A program made the position numbers and the translations under genes. This document shows positions 16,015 through 24,462 of a DNA stretch of 35,419 nucleotides, in pieces. The DNA comes from Moorena sp. SIO3H5. GTDB lineage: Bacteria > Cyanobacteriota > Cyanobacteriia > Cyanobacteriales > Coleofasciculaceae. The stretch covers positions 1 through 35,419 of the forward strand of contig NZ_JAAHHS010000040.1 of NCBI RefSeq assembly GCF_010692395.1, in the 5' to 3' direction. Below the pieces are notes generated by a model. That model was not told the origin of the DNA. It saw only the letters and a program-made list of their open reading frames with translations, and searched no databases. How positions within the stretch are numbered: position 1 is the first letter of the stretch; the number at the start of each line of letters is the position of its first letter.

Positions 16015-16779
16015 CTAGGATTGATGGAAATTCCCTATTCCATCTTTAACACTTTTACCGATTGTGCCATCTGCCTGGGTAAGCTTAAGGCGACGTAAAT
16101 ATAGACGACCTAAAGTCATCAAAATTATTGTTCCTGCTTGGACACTACCAGAAAGGGTACCAGATATTTTCGAGCGTCCCCCTTGTCGGCGACGGTAACC
16201 AACAGGGATTTCACAGATTCGCAAACCACATTCGATGGCACGGGCTTGCATTTCTACTGTCCAGCCAAATCCTCTATCTTGCATTTGGATTTCATCCAAA
16301 GCTGAACGACGAATTAGGCGCAATGGTCCTAAATCCTGATACCAGTGTCCCCAACCACAACCGATCAGGAAGGTAGCCAGCCAGTTGCCAAAATTTTGCA
16401 CTGGGGTCATCGCCTTACGTCCATCTACTGTGGCGCGGCGGTTACCTAAAATTAGGTCATACTTATGCGCTTCAGCTAGAAACTGGGGTAAATAACTTAA
16501 GTCATCACTCCCATCACCATCACAAAATAATATCCAATTAATATCTCGGTCTAGTTGCTGCAATCCCCGCCAACAGGCTCGACCGTAACCAGGAATAGGC
16601 TCACTGATTACCTCGGCACCGGCTTCTTTTGCTTTTATAATACTGTTGTCGGTGCTGCCATTATCGACTACCCGAATATTGTTCAAATTATAGGATTGAA
16701 GAGACTTAATCACCCCAGTGATAGTGGTTTCTTCATTGAGAACAGGGATAATTACTAAGATATTGTGGTTATTAGTCAT
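16015..16779 (-). CDS. Family 2 glycosyltransferase (polyprenyl-phosphate sugar synthase-like)
   Basis: A 254-aa GT2 enzyme. The GT-A fold shows ILVIIPVLNEETTITGVI, VVDNGSTDNS, the acidic metal/nucleotide site FCDGDGSDD (Asp87, Asp89), and the downstream ARAIECGLRICEIPVGYRRRQGGRSKISGT, which matches DpmA/GtrB-like transferases. Such enzymes load mannose or glucose onto a polyprenyl phosphate. One hydrophobic stretch near the C-terminus (about 212-230) may anchor it to the membrane. Its partner is the GT-C gene starting 13 bp downstream. The product could feed a surface polysaccharide or glycoprotein pathway, but no other such genes are here. Confidence 0.85.
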   Translation of the reverse strand: MTNNHNILVIIPVLNEETTITGVIKSLQSYNLNNIRVVDNGSTDNSIIKAKEAGAEVISEPIPGYGRACWRGLQQLDRDINWILFCDGDGSDDLSYLPQFLAEAHKYDLILGNRRATVDGRKAMTPVQNFGNWLATFLIGCGWGHWYQDLGPLRLIRRSALDEIQMQDRGFGWTVEMQARAIECGLRICEIPVGYRRRQGGRSKISGTLSGSVQAGTIILMTLGRLYLRRLKLTQADGTIGKSVKDGIGNFHQS

Positions 16780-16782
16780 AGT

Positions 16783-16903
16783 TATAGCGGTTTTAATTGG
16801 GTGAGCTACAAATCTTTGGGTTTTAGGGAGTAGGGAGCAGGGAGCAGGGAGCAGGGAGCAGGGAAAAAATCATTTTTACCTAATTAGGAGAGAAACCGCT
16901 ATA
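16783..16903 (+). mobile_element. MITE-like element with TATAGCGGTTT inverted repeats and heptamers
   Basis: Perfect 11-bp terminal inverted repeats TATAGCGGTTT (16783-16793) and AAACCGCTATA (16893-16903) bound 121 bp. ATTAGTCAT occurs on both sides (16771-16779 and 16903-16911), possibly a target duplication, although the left copy is 3 bp from the end. Related copies are at 13135-13258 and 33244-33335. Confidence 0.65.
16826..16863 (+). repeat. Heptamer tandem repeat (GGGAGCA)
   Basis: One GGGAGTA followed by four GGGAGCA units and a partial GGG, inside the MITE-like element at 16783-16903. Confidence 0.85.
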
Positions 16904-16956
16904 TTAGTCATGAGTTATTGCAGTTTTCAATTGGGGGAATTCTCTGGTCTGTAAGA

Positions 16957-17979
16957 TTATTTACCAAAGTAAGCTGCATACACAAAGGCAAAAGCAGTTG
17001 AACTGGGGATGGGAGTGCCATCGAATTCTTCTACTAATACAGTTTGAAGTTGGCTATCCCAACGTGCTCTAATTGGACGACCATTGAATTCTACAACTTT
17101 TTCGCCCACTTTTTTTAATTGATCATGGACAAATTGATAGCTAGCCCCAGAAAATTGGTTTTTAGGGGTTTGTTGATCCGCTTCCCACACATAGCTAACA
17201 ATAGCTTTGGGATGGAGGGTAAGTCGTTGTTGATTTCTGACTGGAAAAATAATTTGCTTATCGGTATAGTAACTACCATAGGGATAACTGAAGTAATCCC
17301 GATTATGACCTGTGTCAGTGGATAGAATTTTACTATTGGGATACTTGCTTAACCAAGCGCCAAGAGTAGTTTTGATAGCGGGAATTGTTTTAAGATTACG
17401 ATTGACTTTAGCACCAATAATACCCATCCCCCAAGGTTGAGAGTAAAGGGTATCATCGGCACGGTCATACATTACTAGGCAACTTTGATAAAGTTTGCCT
17501 GTAACACCGTAGGTTGTATTGCTGCGATTAAAAGCGACTATAGTATCACAAAGGGGACAATAGGATACACTAACATTAACTCCACCTACTGTGTCATTCA
17601 CCAATTCATGCCAGTTCATGACCCCAAAAGGATAGGCTTTGGCTTCTCCATTAATTACCACACCAATCACAGTTTCTGTTTTAGAAAATGGTGTGGTTTG
17701 AGCGGTATCAAACTTAGGATTATCGATACTAGGAATACCGTCTTTTGGGGGACCACCATTGAGGAGTTCCGTTAAATTAATGCGAGTGGATTTTGCTGGA
17801 TTAAGATTTTGTTTTTGGAGGTCAGTGATTTCCTGGTCTTGGTTGTGGAGATAGGCAGTGAGATGGAAGTAACGGAGTTTGAAATTATCCCAGCTCCCGG
17901 CTTGTACGACTAGTGCCATCAAACACAGCCCAACTAAGGAAGTAGTGCTGAGGGCTATTTTAAGTAATTTATTCATCAT
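16957..17979 (-). CDS. DUF3179 domain protein with signal peptide
   Basis: A 340-aa exported protein of the DUF3179 family. It starts with a signal peptide (MMNKLLKIALSTTSLVGLCLM, cleavage likely after VVQA). The domain shows the family signatures DGIPSIDNPKF, GVVINGEAKAYPFGVMNWHELVND, the Cys motif VSYCPLCDT (about 143-151), QPWGMGIIG and the late FEFNG-like KVVEFNGRPIRARWD. Function is unknown; the paired cysteines could bind metal or form a disulfide. Start is ATG at 17979, or the next ATG at 17976, with AAGGAAAG upstream on the minus strand. A repeat element lies just upstream and another just downstream. It looks monocistronic. Confidence 0.85.
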   Translation of the reverse strand: MMNKLLKIALSTTSLVGLCLMALVVQAGSWDNFKLRYFHLTAYLHNQDQEITDLQKQNLNPAKSTRINLTELLNGGPPKDGIPSIDNPKFDTAQTTPFSKTETVIGVVINGEAKAYPFGVMNWHELVNDTVGGVNVSVSYCPLCDTIVAFNRSNTTYGVTGKLYQSCLVMYDRADDTLYSQPWGMGIIGAKVNRNLKTIPAIKTTLGAWLSKYPNSKILSTDTGHNRDYFSYPYGSYYTDKQIIFPVRNQQRLTLHPKAIVSYVWEADQQTPKNQFSGASYQFVHDQLKKVGEKVVEFNGRPIRARWDSQLQTVLVEEFDGTPIPSSTAFAFVYAAYFGK

Positions 17980-18349
17980 TCTACTTTCCTTGCCTAGATG
18001 TCACTGGTATAGCGCTACGCGTAAGGCAAGAGGCAAGAGGCAAAAGGCAACAGTTTACTACAATAGCTTTTGCTGCTTGTATCAATGTCAAACACCTTAA
18101 TGCGTAGTGCTATAACCTAGTCCACCCTTACTACTCTTGTGAGTGTGGGCTTGTGAGGGTGGGCTTTTGCCTAACCCCAGCATCAGGAGCTGTGGCTGGA
18201 ATCCCTAACCTTAGGGTGAGGGCATAACATGAAACCAAGGTGAGTGATATCTGAGAATTTGATGAAGGATTGATAACTCGACCATTTTTAAATCGATCAT
18301 CAAATCCAATGGTGATTAAAGTCGCAAACCGCTATATGATATTTACCCC
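17980..18349. other. Gene-free stretch upstream of the DUF3179 gene
   Basis: Holds the MITE-like element at 18008-18114, a GTGAGTGTGGGCTT/GTGAGGGTGGGCTT near-repeat (18139-18167), and a solitary AAACCGCTATA (about 18327-18337) identical to one end of the 16783 element. No gene is seen. Confidence 0.6.
18008..18114 (+). mobile_element. MITE-like element with TATAGCGCTACGCG ends
   Basis: TATAGCGCTACGCG (18008-18021) and TGCGTAGTGCTATA (18101-18114) form a 14-bp inverted repeat with two mismatches. The interior has AGGCAAG-type tandem units and TTTTGCTGCTTGTATCAAT. A partial copy lacking the right end is at 19775-19839. Confidence 0.6.
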
Positions 18350-18544
18350 TTACGATTCCTCATCAATCCGATAACCAACATCAAAAACAATTATAAATTC
18401 CGCATCCGGCATCAATCGTTTCAGAGCCCATAAATGTCCCTCCGCATCCGACCGATTGCGAAAGCGAGCAACAACAACTCGTTGCATTCTTGGTAACAGC
18501 CGAATGACCACCCACGGATGAAGGCGTTCAGAATAGGTCATCAT
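18350..18544 (-). CDS. Small conserved hypothetical protein, paralogue of the 9068 gene
   Basis: A 64-aa protein. The frame is open to 18640, but the start at 18544 (or the adjacent ATG at 18541) is preceded on the minus strand by AAAAGGAGAT, an excellent ribosome site. Sequence pattern HPWVVIRLLPRMQRVVVARF, then NRSDAEGHLWALKRLMPDAEF and VFD aligns without gaps to the 9068-9283 product. Function is unknown and no catalytic motif is seen. A perfect 11-bp hairpin (18573-18612) sits directly upstream of the ribosome site in the transcript leader. Confidence 0.75.
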   Translation of the reverse strand: MMTYSERLHPWVVIRLLPRMQRVVVARFRNRSDAEGHLWALKRLMPDAEFIIVFDVGYRIDEES

Positions 18545-18572
18545 TAAAGTATCTCCTTTTATAGGGGAGCCA

Positions 18573-18612
18573 GAGCTAGCCCGTAGAGATTGGACTGTTC
18601 CCGGGCTAGCTC
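18573..18612 (-). promoter_or_regulatory. Hairpin in the 5' leader of the small 18350 gene
   Basis: GAGCTAGCCCG (18573-18583) and CGGGCTAGCTC (18602-18612) pair perfectly across an 18-nt loop, about 13 nt upstream of the ribosome site. Outer CCAGAG/CTCTGG sequences can pair in an alternative register, so the leader could switch between two folds. Confidence 0.5.
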
Positions 18613-18894
18613 TTGACTCTGGGCGTCCCAGCGCCCACATATATACTATAGCACAAAAAATATTATATTATAACATATTTTTAAAATTTTGTAACAAATG
18701 CTCGGGAATCGGGAGCAGGGACTTTTGAGCAGGTAAAAGAAATATCTCCTAAGCTTTGCTTAGACTGCTATAACAGCAGTTACTTTTATCAGTTTCCTAT
18801 TCCCTCTTCCCTGTGCTCTAGGAATTTTAAAAAATAATGCTATACTTGAATTAGGCGAAAAAGGTTAATCTATTCAAGCGTTTCTCTTTTTTAA

Positions 18895-19080
18895 TTAGAA
18901 ATTAAAGAATCTCCAGAAGAACTTAAAGCACTACTGAAGTCTCTCAAAGAAAGTAGTCATAAAAAACGAATACAAGCTTTGTATTGGCTCAACATAGGAG
19001 CGAGTAATACTATTGTAAAGGGCAAAATACCCGTTCCAACCACCGAGTCAAACAGCTTTTAGGAGATGCACCCGATCGGA
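18895..19080 (+). pseudogene. Degenerate N-terminal fragment of an IS630-type transposase/winged HTH
   Basis: With no start codon, one frame reads EIKESPEELKALLKSLKES and then KKRIQALYWLNIGA, the N-terminal pattern of IS630-family or winged-HTH transposase ORFs (RIQALYWL is characteristic). After about 19020 the match moves to another frame (NHRVKQLL, then PDRISFWRLYL), so at least one frameshift is present, and the rest of the gene is missing. A remnant like this could once have served the TA-ended MITE-like elements nearby; that link is inference. Confidence 0.5.
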
Positions 19081-19122
19081 TTTCCTTTTGGAGGCTCTAT
19101 CTGTAGCCAACATTTAGGTATT

Positions 19123-19686
19123 TCATTTTAAATCCCTTGGTTGCTGGTCATTTGAATCGTTTTGTGGTGAATTTTGGTCAAAAACGATGCTACTCATATC
19201 TATTTTTTTAACAGCAGCTCCTATAGCTTTAATAAAACCGTAATTTATACTGCCACCAATAAATGCACCAACAAAAGGTACAGCTTTGCCTGGACTTGAT
19301 GCAAATAATCTAATCAGTATTTTATTGGCGATACTGGACATCACTGCTTTTGTTAAATTAGCACCAACCTCTACACCTACCGAAACACCTACTATTGTCA
19401 TAAATTCAGAAAAAGAAACTTTATATACCCCTTTTTTATCGTAAATGACTCCTAAGGTTACTCTAAACTGTTGAAAAACGTTATTGATAACATCTGCAGG
19501 AAATCCAACAATCATGATGGTAAATCCCGTAAAACCAGTAGCTGCACCTGTTATAGCAGCTAACGACGCACAATCAGAAATAAACTGATCAATGCCCTTT
19601 TTATCGACGCTCTCTTTTATTCCTTCCTGATTAATTTTTTCAAATACTGCCTGAAAGCTGTTAACAAGTAACTCTTCTTTATTCAT
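19123..19686 (-). CDS. EcsC-family hydrophobic protein
   Basis: A 187-aa protein resembling the EcsC family. It has an Ala/Gly-rich hydrophobic stretch SLAAITGAATGFTGFTIMIVG (about 42-62, given in part) followed by FPADVINNVFQQFRV, and a C-terminal VPFVGAFIGGSINYGFIKAIG block (about 140-160), which is characteristic of EcsC proteins. Family function is unknown. Both hydrophobic stretches could insert in a membrane. The tail is polar, rich in Asn, Gln and Asp. It is 169 bp downstream of the CHAT-NACHT gene on the same strand, with a partial MITE-like element in the gap, so co-transcription is possible but not shown. It could be a membrane-acting partner or substrate of the CHAT protease. Confidence 0.65.
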   Translation of the reverse strand: MNKEELLVNSFQAVFEKINQEGIKESVDKKGIDQFISDCASLAAITGAATGFTGFTIMIVGFPADVINNVFQQFRVTLGVIYDKKGVYKVSFSEFMTIVGVSVGVEVGANLTKAVMSSIANKILIRLFASSPGKAVPFVGAFIGGSINYGFIKAIGAAVKKIDMSSIVFDQNSPQNDSNDQQPRDLK

Positions 19687-19774
19687 GGTTTTTAATAACC
19701 TTTGATATAGTTTACAGTAAGAATCGACAAATTTGACTTGCGGCTAGGGTAGGCAAAGCTTTACTATTGCTATT

Positions 19775-19839
19775 TATAGCGCTACGCGCAAGGCAATAGG
19801 CAATAGTTTACTAGAACAGTTTTTGCTGCTTGTATCAAT
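19775..19839 (+). repeat. Partial copy of the 18008 MITE-like element
   Basis: Starts TATAGCGCTACGCG (19775-19788), identical to the end at 18008, then AAGGCAATAGGC and TTTTGCTGCTTGTATCAAT. The right terminal repeat is absent. It lies between the EcsC-like and CHAT-NACHT genes. Confidence 0.65.
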
Positions 19840-19855
19840 TAATTACCGAATAAAT

Positions 19856-22800
19856 CTACACATCAAAGCCATACTTATCTTTTAATAAATTTTTGAGCTT
19901 TTGATTAGGTTTTTCTCCATAGCAAGAACCAATCACCTTGCCGTAGTCTTCTAAATCAATATTTTGATTCGAGTTTAAGGCTTGTAAGAATGCCTGCTCT
20001 AATTCAGGTCTTACATGAACGAAATAATAGGCCCATCGTCCAGTACTATCTTTAGCTTTGATTTTATGAACTAAGTGACCTTGTTTTGATATTTCTTGAT
20101 CTACATACATCCCTGTTTTGTCATTTTGAGGGCTAAGCTTAATTTTTTTTTGTGAGTTGAAATCACGTAAATTTTTGAAAATTCCCTTTATTGAAAAATT
20201 AGGGGAGGTAGTACTCTCATTACTAGAGGATTTTGGACTAATTTGCTGTGGATTCACCCCATCCCATTGCGCTAATTTAGACAAAGCATTAGCCACCGCA
20301 TCACGAACCTGCTTTTTCTTATGATTCTTCATAGAATTCAGGACTTTCCGGCCTTGTGGATCCGTGACACCTGCTAATCCATAAGCATAAGCATTAATAT
20401 CTATCTGATCCCCCATACCAATATCAAGTTGGTGCTTAAGGGAATTTACCTCACCCATACCGATAAGTGCTAAAAAGCAACGTGCAGGTAAATCATATTT
20501 ATCGGTATCATTCTTGGGACGATTTACTCCCTGTATGAATTCAGAGGTAATTTTAGATCCACCTGTAAACACTAGATAAACTAGTGCTTCGTCACGCTCA
20601 TTATTAATGCGGATATCGTTGTGGAAAATCTGTAGGAGTGGCTCTATCATTTCAGGTATGAAATGTCCTAACCGACCGAGGGCAATAGCAACAAGCTCTT
20701 TAGCCTTTATTGGTAAGTCGGAAGAGATTAAATATTGTAAAACATAAATATCTAGCGGACGCTCTTGAGCTACTATTGCTGGTAATTGTCTGTGAGGTTT
20801 GTTTCCATCTGCCACAACTGCCCATTCATAGATCCAGTCTGCTTGGGCAAATACAGTTTTTTCAGAGCTACAGATACTAAGCACTAGGGCAGCCCACATT
20901 CTGGCAAAAGCATCCCGCTTCTCGGTCATGACTATTTGCCGTAAGCAGTTGAGTTGTGTTTCAGTAAAAGTGTAGGTTGTGTAAGAGTCGCTAGTCTTAG
21001 CACTAGTTAACCATCCCAGAGCCCATATAGCTGCGGTTGATACGGCATCATTACTAGCTACCTCTTCTTGAGCAGTGGCAAGCAACACACTAACCGTTTC
21101 ATGCAACAGTGCATTGGGTAGAAAATCTATTCTTGAGCCACCCTTCTGCCCCTGTGGACGATAGAATGCTTCTACTAACTGAAGTGCTGCGTCAACACGT
21201 TCTTCCACCGAGTGACCAGGATTGAGCTTTTCCAACAGAGGTTTTAAGATCTCAGTAGCGTTTTCTCGGTTAAGAGTTGCACTATCTGTTGTGGTAGCGA
21301 GGATACAGCCAATCCTACTTCGACTATAATCAGAAGCTTGGATGTAAGTTTGCAGTAATCGCTCATGCCATAGGTTTCTAAAACTAGACTGCATTACCGC
21401 ATAAAACGCCTCGTCCATCAACGTGTTTTGCTTAGTGTTAACACCATCAAGGTCATTGAGGTTGTCTATCGCTGCATCAAGCACCAAGTAAACTGTTTCA
21501 TCAGTGAGATCGGGTTCTTCTGCTAAGCATTGCAGAGCAAAACTAGCGAGAGCACGGGCTTTTTTTGCTGGTGTATTCTGGGAGGGGAGCAGCACCAGCA
21601 TGGCATCATCAGCAGTGATAAGATCTAACTCGCTTTGTTCTTTCCCTTGTTTATCCAATGTAGGGATCAAGAAACGTACCACTTCTTGCCAGTGACCAGC
21701 AGCAACTGGCTCAGTTTTTTGTCCGGTACCGAGGGATTCAATCTGACGCTCTACAATGTCAATCTCCTGTACTTTCTGACGCAGACGACTCAAAACATGT
21801 GTGCTGTCATATACTCCACGACCATGACGCAGAGCTTGGGCGGCAAAATATTCTTGAAAAGATTGGTGGAAAAACTGGATAGCCTTGCGGTCGTAACCGT
21901 CGTCCTCAGTACTGAAACCTGCTACATTGAGCACACCCAACTGGTTGATAACAGCATTGAGCCACTCTTCAGGGGTGCGCTGTTTTAGCTCAGTTTCTTT
22001 TGGTTCATGCCTGCGTACCTCTTTGATGGCTTCAATTACTCGCTTTTCTATCCAATCTTGAGCACCATCTAAACGCATAGAATAGGCCAGATGTTCCAGA
22101 TGAGGAGAAACTTCATTGATAATCAAGGGTAACCCCTTACCTTTTCTCTGGCGCTCAATCATTAGTTCAATTGCGCGGCGATATACATCTACTCTTCGAC
22201 GGCTTAACTGCCCGTCCAGTAAAAACATTTGTGCAATCAGAGTCAGAAGCAGCACGTTTTCGCATAGCTTGGCAATTTTGCGACTGTCGCAAACCTCAGA
22301 TTCAAGCTTGTCCACAATCGATGTCAAATCTTGGTCTGATAGCAATTTTGCCTCTAATAGCAATTTTGTCCAAGCTTGAACAAACTGCTTTTTCTGATCT
22401 CTCCCCAATGGTGCGACATTAAGATGCTTAAAGGACTTTAGCTCTGCTTGAATTGCCCTAAAGCCAACCACTCTAGAGGTAAGAATCATGGGCATTTGGG
22501 AGTACATGCTGGTTTGTGTCTCTAAGAATTGAGCAAATTTTCGTCGCTGCTCTTTTGTTGGAATCTCATCCAATCCATCAACCAACAGTAAAACCTCACC
22601 TCTAGACATTCGGTGCTCTAAAAAGGTAGATACGTATTCAAGTTTATTTCCGCTATAACCTAGTCGTCGAAATTGATACTTAATCAAGCCAATTAAACCA
22701 TCGTTAAGCTGAGCCTCTAAAAGATCTCGACACACGAGAGTGACTGGAATCCAAGGGTTATCTGGTAAAGTCTCCTTAAATGTAGATACCTTTTGCTTGG

Positions 22801-24334
22801 TCCGATGACCCACTGCGTAATGATGGGCAATGGAAGATAACAAGGTGGTTTTACCGCAACCAGGATCTCCAACCACAACTAATCGGGCACCTGACTCCAA
22901 CTGATTACTCAATTGGCAACTCTGCTCTTCACTATTCTGGATACTTTGACTACGTGCAGCCTTATCGTAAAGTAGGGCACTGGTAAAGCTCTGACGTCCC
23001 AGCCATCCTTCACTTTCCACATCTCCTATGATTCCATGGGAAGGATCATGGGTTAATTTCAGCGGTAAATCTATACAAAGTTTGTCAATAGGTAATGATG
23101 TAGGTTTGCCTTGGGAATTTAACAGTGGTAAATACATTGAGCCGTGGCGTTTAGCTTCCCGGCTCAAGTAATCATCTAATATCTCCTGTTGATTACGATG
23201 AATTGGTTCTTGAGATTGGAACAGATAGCCATCGGTGACGCGCATGAAAATGACAGGGGTGGCAAAATCCCGTTTACGATCTTGCGTTGGACCCTGAATT
23301 ATGGCACGTCGCCCATACTGAGCAGCAATATCTACTGGATCATCTGCTGCTAATTGTTGATAGAAGCGACGGGCAAACCGACTCGCAGTACTGTTAGTAA
23401 CTTCATACTGCATCGCCACCACAACGGGAATATTTTGCTCAACAATGCTCGAAGCAACCCCTACAAATGCCTGAGATGCAGACAACATAGCCCCTTCACA
23501 GGCTTGCAGCATCACCACACCAGGACGATGTGTATTAAACATTTCGCTGAAATAATCCGCATCCACCCACATTGCCTCATTAAAATCTTGTTCAACAAGG
23601 GCAATTTCACCAACATCTTGATTACTTTCATTGACCAAACGTCCATGACCAATGAAGTGAAAAATGTGGGGTTCTTGGGATAGAATACTATCGATTGCTT
23701 CAGGATTAGCTGAATTAACAATCGGCAGCAATTCAACCCGATTTGCCTGCTCCTTTGCCAGCTTCTCCAAAGCTTCTTGTACAGGTTCATAACGCACACG
23801 ACGCTTGAAATCTGGAGGATCAGACACCACCAAAGCAATTCTCAGCTTTTCATTCTTATCTAACTGAATTGGTTTTGCCGGAATCCCTTGCGGTCGCCTC
23901 CGAGAGAAAGCCAAATCTGGAACTGTTCCCATCCAGATTTTTCCTGAATTTGCTCGTGCAGGTAAACGCAAAAATTCCCAAGGAAGGGCAGCGACTTCCG
24001 GTATTTTCCGTTCATCAATTTCCAGTTCTACGCGAATCAGTTGTTTCTTTTGATGGACTACTTTATTGTAAAACTTGACGAAGTCGTTGCGCAGGGCATC
24101 ATCAAATAGTATATCAAACAAAGCTTCTCCCAGTGCCCGTGTCTTACTCGAATCATTCAGTGCATCTTTTTGACGAGCAATTTCTAATAGGGGAGTAATT
24201 TCTTCTAATTTATCCTGGTAGCGAAGGTCTCCAGGGGGTTCTCCCAACTCCTGATGTTGATCATCCCATTTTTTAACCTGAACCTGCTGAATATTAGCAA
24301 CACTAATCCGATAGGTGTAGTAGTTTTTAACCAT
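19856..24334 (-). CDS. CHAT protease - NACHT NTPase - helical-repeat protein (NLR-like)
   Basis: A 1492-aa multidomain protein. Residues about 1-370 hold a leader region and a CHAT (caspase-like) protease domain: His230 in FHFIGHG and Cys279 in VVMLQACEGA are the expected catalytic pair. A NACHT NTPase follows (about 480-840), with Walker A GDPGCGKTT (489-497), Walker B VLLLVDGLDEIP (581-592), sensor ILTSR (617-621) and the helical-end motif FFHQSFQEYFAA (821-832). About 900-1390 is helical repeat, HEAT-like (for instance KELVAIALGRLGHFIPEMIE). The last 80 residues form a separate compact domain (GHLVHKIKAKDSTGRWAYYF, then EDYGKVIGSCYGE). All catalytic residues look intact. Architecture matches bacterial NLR-related sensors, in which ligand binding by the repeats is thought to release an effector, here a protease. 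The gene is flanked by an unrecognised 304-aa gene upstream and an EcsC-like gene downstream. The trigger and substrate are unknown. Confidence 0.9.
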   Translation of the reverse strand: MVKNYYTYRISVANIQQVQVKKWDDQHQELGEPPGDLRYQDKLEEITPLLEIARQKDALNDSSKTRALGEALFDILFDDALRNDFVKFYNKVVHQKKQLIRVELEIDERKIPEVAALPWEFLRLPARANSGKIWMGTVPDLAFSRRRPQGIPAKPIQLDKNEKLRIALVVSDPPDFKRRVRYEPVQEALEKLAKEQANRVELLPIVNSANPEAIDSILSQEPHIFHFIGHGRLVNESNQDVGEIALVEQDFNEAMWVDADYFSEMFNTHRPGVVMLQACEGAMLSASQAFVGVASSIVEQNIPVVVAMQYEVTNSTASRFARRFYQQLAADDPVDIAAQYGRRAIIQGPTQDRKRDFATPVIFMRVTDGYLFQSQEPIHRNQQEILDDYLSREAKRHGSMYLPLLNSQGKPTSLPIDKLCIDLPLKLTHDPSHGIIGDVESEGWLGRQSFTSALLYDKAARSQSIQNSEEQSCQLSNQLESGARLVVVGDPGCGKTTLLSSIAHHYAVGHRTKQKVSTFKETLPDNPWIPVTLVCRDLLEAQLNDGLIGLIKYQFRRLGYSGNKLEYVSTFLEHRMSRGEVLLLVDGLDEIPTKEQRRKFAQFLETQTSMYSQMPMILTSRVVGFRAIQAELKSFKHLNVAPLGRDQKKQFVQAWTKLLLEAKLLSDQDLTSIVDKLESEVCDSRKIAKLCENVLLLTLIAQMFLLDGQLSRRRVDVYRRAIELMIERQRKGKGLPLIINEVSPHLEHLAYSMRLDGAQDWIEKRVIEAIKEVRRHEPKETELKQRTPEEWLNAVINQLGVLNVAGFSTEDDGYDRKAIQFFHQSFQEYFAAQALRHGRGVYDSTHVLSRLRQKVQEIDIVERQIESLGTGQKTEPVAAGHWQEVVRFLIPTLDKQGKEQSELDLITADDAMLVLLPSQNTPAKKARALASFALQCLAEEPDLTDETVYLVLDAAIDNLNDLDGVNTKQNTLMDEAFYAVMQSSFRNLWHERLLQTYIQASDYSRSRIGCILATTTDSATLNRENATEILKPLLEKLNPGHSVEERVDAALQLVEAFYRPQGQKGGSRIDFLPNALLHETVSVLLATAQEEVASNDAVSTAAIWALGWLTSAKTSDSYTTYTFTETQLNCLRQIVMTEKRDAFARMWAALVLSICSSEKTVFAQADWIYEWAVVADGNKPHRQLPAIVAQERPLDIYVLQYLISSDLPIKAKELVAIALGRLGHFIPEMIEPLLQIFHNDIRINNERDEALVYLVFTGGSKITSEFIQGVNRPKNDTDKYDLPARCFLALIGMGEVNSLKHQLDIGMGDQIDINAYAYGLAGVTDPQGRKVLNSMKNHKKKQVRDAVANALSKLAQWDGVNPQQISPKSSSNESTTSPNFSIKGIFKNLRDFNSQKKIKLSPQNDKTGMYVDQEISKQGHLVHKIKAKDSTGRWAYYFVHVRPELEQAFLQALNSNQNIDLEDYGKVIGSCYGEKPNQKLKNLLKDKYGFDV

Positions 24335-24462
24335 ATTTTTTTGCTATAATTAATAGTTAATTAGCGATAGTATGAGCATATTGCTCATGTTCCCAACCTA
24401 TACAAACTAAATTAACTGACATCTTGAACCATTGTGATTCATGGTCACGGTTGGTCAATCTG

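Larger units (their letters stand above)
18545..19122. other. Gene-poor stretch with leader hairpin and transposase relic
   Basis: Apart from the hairpin at 18573-18612 and the relic at 18895-19080, it is AT-rich. A CTAAGC/GCTTAG stem lies at 18749-18763. No other coding frame is supported. Confidence 0.55.

Noticed and set aside
18647..18772. TATAGCA (18647) and TGCTATA (18766) as ends of another MITE.
   Set aside because: Only 7 bp of inverted repeat in AT-rich DNA, with no related copy; not distinguishable from chance.
19123..19686. EcsC-like protein as a possible bacterial gasdermin.
   Set aside because: Its motifs fit EcsC, and I see no gasdermin-like beta-rich N-terminus; the analogy is only in gene layout.
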